Shown: piece by piece, positions 26,511 to 38,966 of the stretch
Position numbering within the stretch: the first letter of the stretch is position 1
How the letters are laid out: each line of letters opens with the position of its first letter
Made by a program: the position numbers and the translations under genes
Notes under the pieces: generated by a model
Databases searched by the model: none
What the model saw: only the letters and a program-made list of their open reading frames with translations
What the model was told of the DNA's origin: nothing
Assembly: GCF_010731655.1 (NCBI RefSeq)
Contig: NZ_AP022619.1
Location: 2,294,001-2,358,000, forward strand
Origin: Mycobacterium paraseoulense
GTDB lineage: Bacteria; Actinomycetota; Actinomycetes; Mycobacteriales; Mycobacteriaceae
Direction of reading: 5' to 3'
Length of the DNA: 64,000 bases

Positions 26511-29165
26511 TCACAGCCCGGCCAGGCGCGCGGTGATCCGGTCGGTCTCGTCCTGGGCCACCCGCTGACGACCCCGGATCTTGTCGACGACGTTCTGCGG
26601 GGCTTTGGCCAGGAAGTCCTCGTTGGCGAGTTTGGCGGTGGTGGACGCGAGTTCCTTCTGTGCCGCGGCGAGGTCCTTCTCCAGGCGGCGGCGTTCGGCT
26701 TCGACGTCGATGGTGCCCGAGGTGTCGAGTTCCACCACGACCGTGCTGTTCATGGCCGGGCCGAGCCGCACCTCCAACGACACCGACGGCTGGAAATCGT
26801 GCCCGGGCTCGGTGAGCCACGCCAGGGACGTCACGGCGGCCACCTGGGCGCTCAGGTCGGCGCCGTCCATCCCGCCCAGCCGGGCCGGCACCTTCTGCCG
26901 ATCGGCCAGCCCTTGATCGCTGCGGAATCGGCGAACCTCGGTGATCAGCCTCTGCATATCGCTGATCCGTTGCGTGGCAACGGGATCCAGTTCGATACCC
27001 GAGGATTCCGGCCATTCGGCGATCACCAGCGACTCCAGGCCCGTCAGGGCCTGCCACAACGCCTCGGTGAGGAACGGGATAACGGGGTGCAGCAACCGGA
27101 GCAGCGTGTCCAGCACGGCGGCGAGCACGGCGGTGGTGTGTGGATTCCCCTCGGCCAGCTGCGTTTTGGCCAATTCGACATACCAGTCGCAGAATTCGTC
27201 CCACGCGAAGTGGTAGAGCGACTCGCAGGCACGGCTGAACTCGTATCCGTCGAGGGCCGAGTCGACTTCGGCGCGAACCTCTTCCAGCCGTCCCAGGATC
27301 CACCGGTCGGCATCGGTGAGCTGGTCGTGCGCCGGTAGCGGCGCGAGCTGAGCACCGTTGAGCAGCGCGTAGCGGGTGGCGTTGAACAGCTTGGTGCAGA
27401 AGTTGCGCGACGCCCGGACCGCGTCCTCGCCGACGGCCAGGTCACCGCCGGGGCTGGCGCCGCGGGCCAGCGTGAACCTCAGCGCGTCGGCCCCGAACGT
27501 GTCCACCCAGTCCAGCGGGTCGATGACGTTACCCTTGGACTTGCTCATCTTGCGGCCGGATTCGTCGCGGATCAGCCCGTGCAGGAACACGTCCGTGAAC
27601 GGCACCTGCGGGCCGCGGCGGCCGCCGAGGGTGATGGCCTCGTCGCCGCCGACGAAGGTGCCGAACATCATCATCCGCGCCACCCAGAAGAACAGGATGT
27701 CGTAGCCGGTGACCAGAACGCTTGTCGGATAGAACTTTTCCAGCTCCGGGGTCTTCTCCGGCCAGCCCAGCGTGGAGAACGGCCACAGCGCCGAGGAGAA
27801 CCAGGTGTCCAGCACGTCGGGGTCCTGTTCCCAGCCCTCCGGCGGCGTCTCGTCCGGACCGACGCACACCTGCTCGCCGTCGGGCCCGTACCAGATCGGG
27901 ATCCGATGGCCCCACCACAGCTGCCGCGAGATGCACCAGTCGTGCATGTCGTCGACCCAGCCGAACCAGCGCGGCTCCAGGCTGGCGGGGTGAATCACGG
28001 TGTCCCCGTTGCGAACCGCGTCACCGGCCGCCTTGGCCAGCGATTCGACCCGGACCCACCATTGCAGCGACAACCGAGGCTCGATCGGCTCACCGCTGCG
28101 TTCGGAATGCCCGACGCTGTGCAGGTAGGGGCGCTTCTCCGCGACGACACGGCCCTGCCCGGCCAACGCCTCGCGGACCGCGACCCGGGCGTCGAAGCGG
28201 TCCATGCCGTCGAATTGTGTTCCGGTGTGGGCGATCCGGCCCTTGGTGTCCATGATCGAGATCATCGGCAGTTGGTGCCGCAGGCCGATATCGAAGTCGT
28301 TGGGATCGTGGGCGGGCGTGACTTTGACCGCGCCCGTGCCGAATTCGGGGTCGACGTGTTCGTCGGCGACGATGACGAGCTCCCGGTCGAGGAAAGGGTG
28401 GGGCAGCGTGGTCCCCACCAGGTGGCGGTAGCGCTCATCGTCGGGGTGCACCGCGATCGCGGTGTCACCGAGCATCGTCTCGACGCGTGTGGTGGCGACC
28501 ACGATGTGGGGTTGCGAGTCGTCCAGCGAGCCGTACCGGAATGACACCAGCTCGCCCTCGACCTCCTCATAGTTGACTTCGATGTCGGAGAGCGCGGTTT
28601 CGAGCACGGGCGACCAGTTGACCAGCCGTTCGGCGCGGTAGATCAGGCCGGCGTCGTAGAGCCGCTTGAAGATGGTGCGCACGGCCCGCGACAGGCCCTC
28701 GTCCATGGTGAACCGGTCGCGGCTCCAGGCGACCCCGTCGCCGAGCCGGCGCATCTGGCCGCTGATGGCACCGCCGGACTCGCGTTTCCAATCCCAGACC
28801 TTCTCAACGAAGAGCTCCCGGCCGAAGCCTTCTTTGGTCTTGCCGTCGACGGCGAGCTGCTTTTCCACCACGCTCTGGGTCGCGATGCCGGCGTGGTCCG
28901 TGCCCGGCTGCCACAGCACCTCATAACCCTGCATCCGCTTGCGACGGGTCAGGGCGTCCATCATGGTGTGTTCCAGGGCGTGGCCCATATGCAGGCTGCC
29001 GGTCACGTTGGGCGGCGGGAGCACGATCGAATACCCGGGCTTGGCGCTCGTCGGGTCCGCTTCGAAGTAGCCCGCGTCGAGCCATTTCTGGTAGATCGCG
29101 CTTTCGGCCGCAGCCGGATCCCACGACTTGGGCAGGTCGGTGGCGGGGCTGCGGCTGGCGGGCAC
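26511..29165 (-). CDS. valS: Valyl-tRNA synthetase
   Basis: 884-residue class Ia synthetase. The HIGH-type motif is [17 protein letters not shown] (about 50-66), the editing domain lies near 200-340, and [12 protein letters not shown] is the KMSKS loop. The anticodon-binding domain is followed by a C-terminal coiled-coil arm ([21 protein letters not shown]), typical for ValRS. The GTG start has TAGAAT six bases upstream and no Shine-Dalgarno. It is first in the valS-folC-DUF4233 unit. Confidence 0.97.
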   Translation of the reverse strand: MPASRSPATDLPKSWDPAAAESAIYQKWLDAGYFEADPTSAKPGYSIVLPPPNVTGSLHMGHALEHTMMDALTRRKRMQGYEVLWQPGTDHAGIATQSVVEKQLAVDGKTKEGFGRELFVEKVWDWKRESGGAISGQMRRLGDGVAWSRDRFTMDEGLSRAVRTIFKRLYDAGLIYRAERLVNWSPVLETALSDIEVNYEEVEGELVSFRYGSLDDSQPHIVVATTRVETMLGDTAIAVHPDDERYRHLVGTTLPHPFLDRELVIVADEHVDPEFGTGAVKVTPAHDPNDFDIGLRHQLPMISIMDTKGRIAHTGTQFDGMDRFDARVAVREALAGQGRVVAEKRPYLHSVGHSERSGEPIEPRLSLQWWVRVESLAKAAGDAVRNGDTVIHPASLEPRWFGWVDDMHDWCISRQLWWGHRIPIWYGPDGEQVCVGPDETPPEGWEQDPDVLDTWFSSALWPFSTLGWPEKTPELEKFYPTSVLVTGYDILFFWVARMMMFGTFVGGDEAITLGGRRGPQVPFTDVFLHGLIRDESGRKMSKSKGNVIDPLDWVDTFGADALRFTLARGASPGGDLAVGEDAVRASRNFCTKLFNATRYALLNGAQLAPLPAHDQLTDADRWILGRLEEVRAEVDSALDGYEFSRACESLYHFAWDEFCDWYVELAKTQLAEGNPHTTAVLAAVLDTLLRLLHPVIPFLTEALWQALTGLESLVIAEWPESSGIELDPVATQRISDMQRLITEVRRFRSDQGLADRQKVPARLGGMDGADLSAQVAAVTSLAWLTEPGHDFQPSVSLEVRLGPAMNSTVVVELDTSGTIDVEAERRRLEKDLAAAQKELASTTAKLANEDFLAKAPQNVVDKIRGRQRVAQDETDRITARLAGL

Positions 29166-29171
29166 CCGTCA

Positions 29172-29177
29172 ATTCTA
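29172..29177 (-). promoter_or_regulatory. -10 hexamer, probable leaderless valS promoter
   Basis: TAGAAT on the minus strand, six bases before the valS GTG. Confidence 0.5.
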
Positions 29178-29227
29178 GGGAGCGCCGTTCACCCCGATGT
29201 AGGTGGCCAAATCGCAGGTGAGCCGGG

Positions 29228-30487
29228 TCACTTCCCCAGCCGGTCGACCTGGAGCGTCACACCGGAGGCGGGGAACCTGGCCAGCAGGGCGTCGCCCATC
29301 GCGGCCGCGGGGGTCAGGACGCCGTGCAGGTTGGGCAGCTGGTCGCGGTCCAGCGCGAGCGCAAGGCCGCACTCCCCCAACAGCACCGAGGTCGCCTTGT
29401 AGCCGGGGTCTCCGCGCTGCTCCATGCGCGCCACGTATCGGGCGCCGGTGGTCGTGGTGGTGTAGGTCTCGATCTTGTAGTAGCCGCGCTCGCGCGCCGC
29501 CGCGCTGGGGCCGGCCCCGGGTTTGGGGACGATGCGCTCCACCAGCCGGCGCGGCAGCAGCCGGAAATAGCGGCTGCCCAGTCCGAAGGTGGCGTTGGCG
29601 ACCCCGCCCACCGCGGCCGACGCCAGCGGCGCCAGCGGCGACGAGCCCAGGCTCATGCTTTCGGTGTAGCGGAACTGGCGGCCATACGCCCAGTCCAGTA
29701 ATGCGTTACTGCGCCGCACGATACGGGTGTTGTAGGGCGCCATCACGAACCCCGACGTCCACAGGCCGGTCAGTTCCGGCGCGATCTGGCGACCACGGCG
29801 CCACGGCAGGTCGGGCTGGCGCCCGAGTTCCGGTTCGACGCTGCGGTCGGTGCTCAGCGTGTACGGGTCGGCGAGTTGGCGGCGCGCGTCGGCATCGCGG
29901 GACGCCGTGTCCAGCACTTCCAACATCGAGGCGACGGTGCCGCCGGATACTCCGCCCGAGAAGGACCGGACCACCAGGTCGGTGTCGGCGAGTTCTCCGG
30001 CGCCGTCGTCCCGCGCCGCCCGGTACAGCGCATAGACGCTGAGGTCCGAAGGGACGGAATCGAATCCGCAGGCGTGCACGATGCGGGCGCCGGTGTCGGC
30101 GGCCTGCTTGTGGTACAGGTCGATGCTCTCGCGGACAAACATGGCCTCGCCGGTCAGGTCGGCGTAGTCGGTGCCCGCGGCCGCGCACGCGGCCACCAGC
30201 GGCAGCCCATAGCGCGTATAGGGGCCGACCGTGGTGATGACGACCTGGGTGCGGGCCGCCATCTCGTTCAGCGTCGACGGCGACGAGGCGTCGGCGGCGA
30301 CGAGCGGCCAGGACTGTGCGGACTCGCCCAGTGTGTCGCGAACGGCCCGCAGTCGCTCGGTCGATCGGCCGGCCAGCGCGACCCGGGCCCCTGGCGCGGA
30401 CCGGGCCAGGTAGTCGGCGGTCAACTTCCCGACGAAGCCGGTCGCCCCGTACAACACGATGTCGAATTCGCGCGGCGTTGCGGTCAC
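29228..30487 (-). CDS. Trans-acting enoyl reductase / saccharopine-dehydrogenase-like protein
   Basis: 419 residues, equivalent to Rv2449c and the same length as I recall for it. The N-terminal Rossmann segment VLYGATGFVGKLTADYL binds a dinucleotide; HACGFDSVPSDLSVYAL is a family hallmark. Relatives include Rv2953, the trans-acting enoyl reductase of phthiocerol and phenolglycolipid synthesis, but Rv2449c itself is not tied to a known pathway. No polyketide genes are nearby. GTG 30487 has TAGCGT seven bases upstream. A long hairpin separates it from rpfE. Confidence 0.83.
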   Translation of the reverse strand: MTATPREFDIVLYGATGFVGKLTADYLARSAPGARVALAGRSTERLRAVRDTLGESAQSWPLVAADASSPSTLNEMAARTQVVITTVGPYTRYGLPLVAACAAAGTDYADLTGEAMFVRESIDLYHKQAADTGARIVHACGFDSVPSDLSVYALYRAARDDGAGELADTDLVVRSFSGGVSGGTVASMLEVLDTASRDADARRQLADPYTLSTDRSVEPELGRQPDLPWRRGRQIAPELTGLWTSGFVMAPYNTRIVRRSNALLDWAYGRQFRYTESMSLGSSPLAPLASAAVGGVANATFGLGSRYFRLLPRRLVERIVPKPGAGPSAAARERGYYKIETYTTTTTGARYVARMEQRGDPGYKATSVLLGECGLALALDRDQLPNLHGVLTPAAAMGDALLARFPASGVTLQVDRLGK

Positions 30488-30494
30488 GGGCCCG

Positions 30495-30500
30495 ACGCTA
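30495..30500 (-). promoter_or_regulatory. -10 hexamer, probable leaderless promoter
   Basis: TAGCGT on the minus strand, seven bases before GTG 30487. It is 12 bases from the perfect hairpin, so the promoter is insulated from rpfE. Confidence 0.45.
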
Positions 30501-30511
30501 CCCGACCCGCA

Positions 30512-30550
30512 GATAAGTAGTGCCGGGCCCAAAGCCCGGCACTACTTATC
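30512..30550 (-). terminator. 17-bp perfect hairpin downstream of rpfE
   Basis: GATAAGTAGTGCCGGGC (30512-30528) and its exact reverse complement (30534-30550) with a five-base loop. It lies 25 bases after the rpfE stop and before the next promoter. There is no U-tract, as is common for mycobacterial terminators. A tandem ACTGCGTT duplication follows at 30551-30566. Confidence 0.75.
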
Positions 30551-30575
30551 ACTGCGTTTACTGCGTTAGAGATCG

Positions 30576-31370
<795 letters not shown>

Positions 31371-32169
31371 GTACGAGACCCGGCCGCGTTCGTCATCTTC
31401 AGAAAACGGACATCTCGTTTCGGTAACGGGGTGATCACGGCGCAATCGCGTCGTCATTTTTCCAGGTCAGCGCGGCAATTCCGGAAGGTACCCAACAATC
31501 GCGATCGCTTTCAAATCGTGAGCCGAATCACGCCCATTTTGTGAACTGGCGCACGTATTTGCGGCATGCGTTGGCGCCGGATTCAACCCACCCGACTCCG
31601 GGTCGGCGTCGCGAAGCGGCGTAGCTTACAACAGTTTCCGCATCTCCGCACATATGCCACGCACGATCACACGGACGAATTGTGTTGTGCTGCTGACTAA
31701 CTTGCGTTGTTCGAATAGTGAAGCGCGTGAGCGGGCGGACCACCAGCCGTCACCGGCACGTGTTTTCAAACTCATTGGATAGCAACATTTTTCGTAGCGT
31801 CAGGCCGCCATGGTGACGGGCCGTGACTCGCCTCGAAAGCCCGACGCCCTGGCCCATCCTGACTGGCTCCCGTTCGGCCAGGATTTGCTCTGTGGCACTG
31901 TCATTCCGCCCCGGCGCCGAGCGCGGCCCCGTGCCACCGTCTACAAAAGGACGGCGATCAATCGATCCGAAATCCGTGGCTCGTCAACAGATCACGATCC
32001 ACCGCGGGATTTATCCACTCACTAGCCACGTCTCCGCGGCACCCATTCTTGAATCGAGAAGATAAATCGGCTCATGTCGAATAACCTTGCTAAATTCTCG
32101 CGACCCGGAGCCGCCGATGACACCGATCATCGGCGCGGGTCCAACCGCGACCGCTGGCGCGGGGTGACG
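31371..32169. other. Gene-free, relatively AT-rich intergenic stretch
   Basis: About 800 bases between the rpfE leader and mobA hold no ORF with recognisable sequence; the small open frames have no start-site signals or family features. Base composition is visibly lower in G+C than in the flanks. One DnaA-box-like TTATCCACT is at 32011-32019. In M. tuberculosis the small genes Rv2451 and Rv2452c occupy this place; I see no counterpart. Confidence 0.5.
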
Positions 32170-32787
32170 TCAGCTGCGCGGCTGCGCGAGGGCGCGCAGC
32201 TCGGCGTCGGTGTTGACGTTGGTCAGCGACCGAGAATCCGACGTCACGATCCGCTGGGCATCCGACGCGTCCACCAAAGCACGCATCTTGCGCCCGCCGG
32301 CGGCCACCAGGGCGTCGACACGGTCGGCCAGGTCGGTCCGGTACACCGCGGCAAGGTAGTGGTCCTGACCATCCCACGGCAGCACCACCTCGGCGCCGGT
32401 CTCCAGCGCCCGGCGGGCGAGATCGTCGATGAGATCTACTGCCAGGAAAGGCATGTCGACGGCACAGACGAAGGCGAGCCGGGCGCCGGCCTCGGCGGCC
32501 GCGCGCAGCGCCCGGCCCGTCGCCGGCAGCGGCCCCAGCCCGCGCAGTTCGTCGCGCATGACCCGGGCCTGCAATTCGGGCAACGGCTGGCCCTGAGCGG
32601 CCATGACGAGGACGGGGTCGCAACGCTGCCGGAGGACGCCGACGACGTGCTCGACCATGGTCGCCGCTTCGGAGCCGGCCGACGCGGGAACGGGGAGACT
32701 GGCCTTATCGCGGCCCATCCGTTGCGATGCGCCCCCGGCGAGCACCACCCCGGCCAGTGAACCTGGTTCTGACACGGCCTCGCCCAC
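32170..32787 (-). CDS. mobA: Molybdenum cofactor guanylyltransferase
   Basis: 205 residues. It joins GMP to molybdopterin to form the guanine dinucleotide cofactor. The nucleotidyltransferase signature [16 protein letters not shown] is near residue 15-30, VCAVDMPFL holds the metal Asp, and [10 protein letters not shown] is the typical end. GTG 32787 begins one base after the korB stop; GTG 32775 is an alternative. It corresponds to Rv2453c and is the third gene of korA-korB-mobA. Link to the ferredoxin oxidoreductase is positional only. Confidence 0.9.
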   Translation of the reverse strand: MGEAVSEPGSLAGVVLAGGASQRMGRDKASLPVPASAGSEAATMVEHVVGVLRQRCDPVLVMAAQGQPLPELQARVMRDELRGLGPLPATGRALRAAAEAGARLAFVCAVDMPFLAVDLIDDLARRALETGAEVVLPWDGQDHYLAAVYRTDLADRVDALVAAGGRKMRALVDASDAQRIVTSDSRSLTNVNTDAELRALAQPRS

Positions 32788-32788
32788 G

Positions 32789-33880
32789 TCAGTCGACGGT
32801 CCAGGTGTCACGCCCGCGCAGCAGCGACTGCAGGGCGGCCTCGTCGAACGGCTTCGAGGCCCGCGCGGCCTGCACCTGCGAGCGTGCGGCGTCGTCGTAG
32901 GTGGGCCTGCTGACGTCCCGGAAGATGCCCAGCACCGTGTGATCGAGGTTCTGGTCGGAGAGCCGGGACAGCGCGAAGGCGTAGGCCGAGTCGTCGGTGT
33001 GGGCATCGTGCACCATGATCTCGTCCACGGCCACGTCGGCGCTCTTGGCGAATTCGAGGCCGAAGCCGGACTTCACCACGCAGTACTCACCGTCGGCGCC
33101 GAAGGTGATCGGCTCGCCGTGACGGATGTTGATCACCCGCTCCTCGGCGCCCTCCTTGCGTAGCACGTCGAACGAACCGTCGTTGAAAATCGGGCAGTCC
33201 TGCAGGATTTCGACCAACGCGGCACCGCGGTGCTCTGCGGCCGCCCGCAGCACCTCGGTCAGTCCGTTGCGGTCGGAGTCGAGGGCGCGGCCGACGAACG
33301 TCGCCTCGGCGCCCAGCGCCAGTGATACCGGGTTGAACGGGTGGTCCAGCGAACCCATGGGCGTCGACTTGGTGACCTTGCCGACCTCCGACGTGGGCGA
33401 GTATTGGCCCTTCGTCAGCCCGTAGATCCTGTTGTTGAACAGCAGGATCGTGATGTTGACGTTGCGCCGCAGCGCGTGGATCAGGTGGTTACCGCCGATC
33501 GACAACGCGTCGCCGTCGCCCGTGACCACCCACACCGACAGGTCCTCACGGGCCAGCGCCAGGCCGGTCGCGATCGCGGGCGCGCGGCCGTGGATCGAGT
33601 GAAACCCGTAGGTCTCCAGGTAATACGGGAACCGGCTCGAGCAACCGATGCCGCTGATGAACACGATGTTCTCGCGCCGCAGCCCCAGCTCCGGCAGGAA
33701 GTTGCGGATGGTGTTGAGAATGACGTAGTCACCACACCCGGGACACCAACGGACCTCCTGGTCACTGGTGAAGTCCTTGCCCTTTTGCGGCTGATCGGTG
33801 GTGGGCACGCCGTCGTTCTTCTTCAGCCTCGGGGTCAGCCCGAGGTCCGCGCCCGCCAAATTTCCCACCAGGTCGGTCAT
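32789..33880 (-). CDS. korB: 2-oxoglutarate:ferredoxin oxidoreductase, beta subunit
   Basis: 363 residues. With KorA it oxidises 2-oxoglutarate to succinyl-CoA, passing electrons to ferredoxin; an oxygen-tolerant route in the mycobacterial TCA cycle. Thiamine pyrophosphate binding is seen as [12 protein letters not shown]...[13 protein letters not shown], and the FeS/TPP cysteines as WCPGCGDY and GIGCSS. ATG 33880 overlaps the korA stop by four bases. Equivalent to Rv2454c. Confidence 0.94.
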   Translation of the reverse strand: MTDLVGNLAGADLGLTPRLKKNDGVPTTDQPQKGKDFTSDQEVRWCPGCGDYVILNTIRNFLPELGLRRENIVFISGIGCSSRFPYYLETYGFHSIHGRAPAIATGLALAREDLSVWVVTGDGDALSIGGNHLIHALRRNVNITILLFNNRIYGLTKGQYSPTSEVGKVTKSTPMGSLDHPFNPVSLALGAEATFVGRALDSDRNGLTEVLRAAAEHRGAALVEILQDCPIFNDGSFDVLRKEGAEERVINIRHGEPITFGADGEYCVVKSGFGLEFAKSADVAVDEIMVHDAHTDDSAYAFALSRLSDQNLDHTVLGIFRDVSRPTYDDAARSQVQAARASKPFDEAALQSLLRGRDTWTVD

Positions 33881-35865
33881 TCGATAGCTCCCGCTCCAAC
33901 CGTTGCTGCCGCCATTCTGGCGACCATCGTCTTGTCCTGTTCGATTTCGGAGAGCGTGCCGCCGACCGCGGCGCGGATAAGGCGCCCGATCTCGTCCGCG
34001 AGGAACGCGACACCCTGGACCTTGGTGACCGACTGCACGTCGACCAGGTACTTGCCGCGAAGCAACAGGGACAGCTGGCCGAGGTTCATCTCCGGACAGA
34101 CCACCATCGGGTAGCGCCGCAACACGTCGCCCAGGTTCGCCGGGAACGGGTTGAGATAGCGCAGATGGGCGTGCGCGACCTTGACGCCCTTGCGCCGCGC
34201 ACGCCGGCAGGCTTCACCGATCGGGCCGTAGGAGCTGCCCCAGCCGATCAGCAGCAGCTCGGCGTCTCCGCTCGGATCGTCGACCTCGAGATCGGGCACC
34301 GAGATCCCGTCGATCTTGGCCTGGCGCAACCGAACCATCAGGTCGTGGTTGACCGGCTCGTAGGAGATGGCGCCCGAACCGTTCGCGGCTTCCAGGCCAC
34401 CGATGCGGTGCTCCAGGCCCGGGGTGCCGGGGATGGCGAACTGCCGGGCCAGCGTCTCCGGGTCGCGGTTGTACGGCTGGAACGGCTCATCGGGCTTGGC
34501 GAAGGTGTGCTTGATCGGCTGCAGCGTGCTGACGTCCGGAATGCGCCACGGCTCAGAGCCATTGGCGATCGCGCCGTCGGACAAGACGATCACCGGGGTG
34601 TGATACGACACCGCGATGCGCACCGCCTCGAGTGCCGTCGCAAAGCAGTCGGACGGCGAGCGTGGCGCCAGCACCGCGACCGGCGACTCCCCGTTGCGGC
34701 CGTAAAGCGCCTGCAGCAGGTCGGCCTGCTCGGTCTTGGTCGGAAGGCCCGTCGAGGGCCCGCCGCGCTGCACATCGATGACCAGCAGCGGCAATTCGGT
34801 CATCACCGCCAGGCCCAACGCTTCGGACTTCAGCGAAATCCCCGGGCCCGACGTGCTCGTGACGCCGAGCGCCCCTCCGTACGAGGCACCGATGGCGGCG
34901 CAGATGCCGCCGATCTCGTCCTCGGCCTGGAAGGTGATCACGTTGAAGTTCTTGTGCTTGGACAGCTCGTGCAAGATGTCGGACGCCGGGGTGATCGGGT
35001 AGCTGCCGAGCACCACCGGAATGTTGGCCAGCTGACCGGCCGCGACGATGCCGTAGGCCATCGCGGTGTTGCCGGAGATCTGCCGGTACTCGCCGGATGG
35101 CAACGTCGCCCGCGAGACCTCATAGGTGGTGCCGAACGCCTCGGTGGTCTCGCCGTAGTTCCAGCCCGCCTTGAGGGCCAAGACGTTTGCCTCGGCGATG
35201 TCGGGCTTGCGGGCGAACTTCTCCCGGATGAACTTCTCGCTGGTCTCGATCGGGCGGCCGTACATCCAAGACAGCAGGCCGAGGGCGAACATGTTCTTGG
35301 CGCGCTGGCCGTCCTTCTTCGACGCACCGATCGCCTCGACCGCGCCCAGCGTCAGCGTGGTCATGGCGACGGAATGCACGACGTAGTCGGACAACTCGTC
35401 GGACTCGAGCGGGTTCGTGACGTAACCCACCTTGGTCAGGTTGCGCTTGGTGAACTCGTCGGAGTTGGCGATCACCATGCCACCGCGCGGCAGGTCACCG
35501 AGGTTGGCCTTGAGCGCCGCCGGGTTCATCGCTACCAGCACGTCGGGGCGGTCACCGGCGGTCAAGATGTCGTAGTCGGCGATCTGGATCTGGAAGGACG
35601 AGACGCCGGGCAGGGTTCCTGCCGGAGCCCGGATCTCGGCGGGGTAGTTCGGCTGGGTCGCCAGGTCGTTACCGAAAAGCGCTGCCTCGGACGTGAACCG
35701 GTCGCCGGTCAGCTGCATCCCGTCGCCGGAGTCCCCGGCGAATCGTATGACGACTTGCTCCAAACGCTGACGGCCGGACCCGCCACCGGAACGGGACCCA
35801 TTCGAGCCGTTCTGAGAATCAGACCCGGCTCCGCTGCCGTTCGGATCCACGTATCCGCCTTCCAT
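33877..35865 (-). CDS. korA: 2-oxoglutarate:ferredoxin oxidoreductase, alpha (gamma-alpha fusion) subunit
   Basis: 662 residues. The first about 200 residues after a Gly/Ser-rich start are the gamma-type domain (RFAGDSGDGMQLTG). The rest is the alpha domain with GNTAMAYGIVAAG, TSTSGPGISLKSEA and QRGGPSTGLPTKTEQADL. Together with KorB it forms the CoA-dependent enzyme. ATG 35865 is used; GTG 35850 has a better-placed GGAAGG and would shorten the start by five residues. Equivalent to Rv2455c. It is the first gene of the kor-mobA operon. Confidence 0.93.
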   Translation of the reverse strand: MEGGYVDPNGSGAGSDSQNGSNGSRSGGGSGRQRLEQVVIRFAGDSGDGMQLTGDRFTSEAALFGNDLATQPNYPAEIRAPAGTLPGVSSFQIQIADYDILTAGDRPDVLVAMNPAALKANLGDLPRGGMVIANSDEFTKRNLTKVGYVTNPLESDELSDYVVHSVAMTTLTLGAVEAIGASKKDGQRAKNMFALGLLSWMYGRPIETSEKFIREKFARKPDIAEANVLALKAGWNYGETTEAFGTTYEVSRATLPSGEYRQISGNTAMAYGIVAAGQLANIPVVLGSYPITPASDILHELSKHKNFNVITFQAEDEIGGICAAIGASYGGALGVTSTSGPGISLKSEALGLAVMTELPLLVIDVQRGGPSTGLPTKTEQADLLQALYGRNGESPVAVLAPRSPSDCFATALEAVRIAVSYHTPVIVLSDGAIANGSEPWRIPDVSTLQPIKHTFAKPDEPFQPYNRDPETLARQFAIPGTPGLEHRIGGLEAANGSGAISYEPVNHDLMVRLRQAKIDGISVPDLEVDDPSGDAELLLIGWGSSYGPIGEACRRARRKGVKVAHAHLRYLNPFPANLGDVLRRYPMVVCPEMNLGQLSLLLRGKYLVDVQSVTKVQGVAFLADEIGRLIRAAVGGTLSEIEQDKTMVARMAAATVGAGAIE

Positions 35866-36035
35866 TAGTTATCCGGATAGGCACCTCGCTGGAGCTTTAG
35901 GGTACGCGCCGTTGAAGCGCCTACCGCGCCCTCGAGCTTGTGTGTCACTGGTAGTACCAATTATGGCACTCAATTCGGGCGAGAATGTGCGTCTCTAAAG
36001 CCTTGCATACAGCGGTTTTACGCCTAAAGCCGATG

Positions 36036-37337
36036 TCAACGCGCAGACGGTGGTGCGGGCCGTTCAAAACTGTGGTATTGGTCACTTTTCGCCGGGACGT
36101 CCAATTCCTTCGGTGCCGTTTCCGGCATCGCGATCAGGTAGAGGCAAAAGCCCGCGCCGGCGAGCGCTCCCAGGAAGGCGAAGGCGGCGTGGTAGCCGGC
36201 CGCCACCACGATCCCACCCGCCACGAGGTTCGACACCGAGGCGCCTATCCCCGTCGCGGCCGTCACGGCGCCCAGGCTCACGTTGAACCGGCCGCTGCCG
36301 TGCGTCACGTCCTGCACCACGAGCGGGAACAGCGCACCGAACACGCCGGCCCCCACGCCGTCCAGCAGCTGCACGCCGACCAGCCAATACGGGTTCCCGG
36401 ACAGGGTGTAGAGAAATCCGCGGGCCGCCAAGACCGCGAACCCCACCAGAAAGATCGGCTTTCTTCCCCACGAATCGGCCTTGGCTCCGGCCAGGTAGGC
36501 GACCGGCACCATGACCACCTGCGCGGCCACGATGCAGCCGGCCATTAGCGCGGTTCCGACGTCCTTGTTGTGCAGGGCCAGCAGCTGGCCCACGAGCGGC
36601 AGCATGGCCGCGTTGGCGAAGTGGAAGGCGATGACCGTCGCGGCGAAGATCATCAGCCTGCGGTTGTGCAGCAGCACGGCCATCCGGGAGGGCGTCTCGT
36701 GCGGCCCTCCCGGCGTGTGGTCCATGCCCCGCGCCACGTCATGGTCGATCGCGTTGCCCGGAATCCCAAGGGTCGCAAGCACACTGGCGGCCGCCATGAC
36801 GGCGAGCACCCAGAACACCACCACCGGCCCGAGGAAGTAGGCCAGTCCTCCGGTGATGGCGGCGGCCGACGCATTGCCCGCGTGGTTGAACGACTCGTTG
36901 CGTCCGATCCGCCGGGAGAATAACCGCGGCCCGACGACGCCCAGCGTGATCGCGGCCAGAGCCGGGGCGAAGACCGAGCCGGCGATGCCGGTGAGCGCCT
37001 GCAGTACCGAGATCGAGTACAGGCCGGTGAATACCGGCATCGCCAACGAACCGGCGGTGATGGTCAACGCGCCGCCGATGATCAACGCCCGTTTGGCCGT
37101 GCTTCGGTCCACCAGCGCGCCGGCCGGTGCCTGCGCGACGATCGCCCCAATCCCCCCGACCGCCATGACGAACCCAATCGACGCCTGATCCCAGTGGTGG
37201 GCCAATAACAGGTAGATCGACAGGTAGGGGCCCAGCCCGTCGCGGACGTCGGCCAGCAGAAAGTTCAGCAGATCCAGCGCGCGCGTCAGCCGGCGCGGGA
37301 TGGGGCTGGGGAGCTCGGCGGCGGCCGACATGGGCAT
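36036..37337 (-). CDS. Major facilitator superfamily transporter
   Basis: 433 residues with twelve hydrophobic helices in two halves separated by a soluble His/Asp-rich loop near 205-225 (HDVARGMDHTPGG). The MFS loop 2-3 motif appears as GALVDRSTAKRAL. Equivalent to Rv2456c. It lies between kor and clpX but has separate gaps on both sides (170 and 33 bases). The substrate is not evident; the family includes drug and metabolite exporters. Confidence 0.85.
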   Translation of the reverse strand: MPMSAAAELPSPIPRRLTRALDLLNFLLADVRDGLGPYLSIYLLLAHHWDQASIGFVMAVGGIGAIVAQAPAGALVDRSTAKRALIIGGALTITAGSLAMPVFTGLYSISVLQALTGIAGSVFAPALAAITLGVVGPRLFSRRIGRNESFNHAGNASAAAITGGLAYFLGPVVVFWVLAVMAAASVLATLGIPGNAIDHDVARGMDHTPGGPHETPSRMAVLLHNRRLMIFAATVIAFHFANAAMLPLVGQLLALHNKDVGTALMAGCIVAAQVVMVPVAYLAGAKADSWGRKPIFLVGFAVLAARGFLYTLSGNPYWLVGVQLLDGVGAGVFGALFPLVVQDVTHGSGRFNVSLGAVTAATGIGASVSNLVAGGIVVAAGYHAAFAFLGALAGAGFCLYLIAMPETAPKELDVPAKSDQYHSFERPAPPSAR

Positions 37338-37370
37338 CTAGTACCCAAATGCGCGGCCGCTCGACCGGGG

Positions 37371-38651
<1,281 letters not shown>

Positions 38652-38966
38652 GTTGCTGAGGGCCTACTTCCTTTTCGCCGTTCGTCTAGCTGTGCCGCAT
38701 GTATCCCCCGACGCTACCCGCTAGATCGGGCCCGACGCGACCATTAGGGCCGAATCGCGTCGGTGGTATTCATGCATGTTCGTCTTGATGAAACATATAG
38801 CCAGACGGCGCCCCTCACTCGCGAAAGGCGCGCTTTGCGTGTCTTTGGCGTGTCGCGGTCGTGACCCAACCGAGGCTGGTGCGCCGACCGATCCCCACTT
38901 TCGCTGGCAATACCGACCCCGACGAACCATGGGCGGATCCCCACGAAATCACCCTACAGTGGCCGG
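38652..38966. other. clpX-mmuM divergent intergenic region
   Basis: 315 bases holding both promoters. A CGCGAAAGGCG element (38820-38830) differs from the ClgR consensus CGCYNANRGCG at one position. No ORF with support. The clpX ATG has no strong ribosome-binding site. Confidence 0.4.
38955..38960 (+). promoter_or_regulatory. -10 hexamer, probable leaderless mmuM promoter
   Basis: TACAGT lies six bases before GTG 38967. Confidence 0.45.

Noticed and set aside
31528..31743. 71-codon minus-strand ORF in the rpfE-mobA gap
   Set aside because: No ribosome-binding site, leaderless signal or recognisable protein feature; ORFs of this size arise by chance.
31979..32025. Possible replication-origin element (TTATCCACT and AT-rich DNA)
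   Set aside because: Only one DnaA-like box was found, and dnaA, dnaN, gyrB or rpmH are not present.
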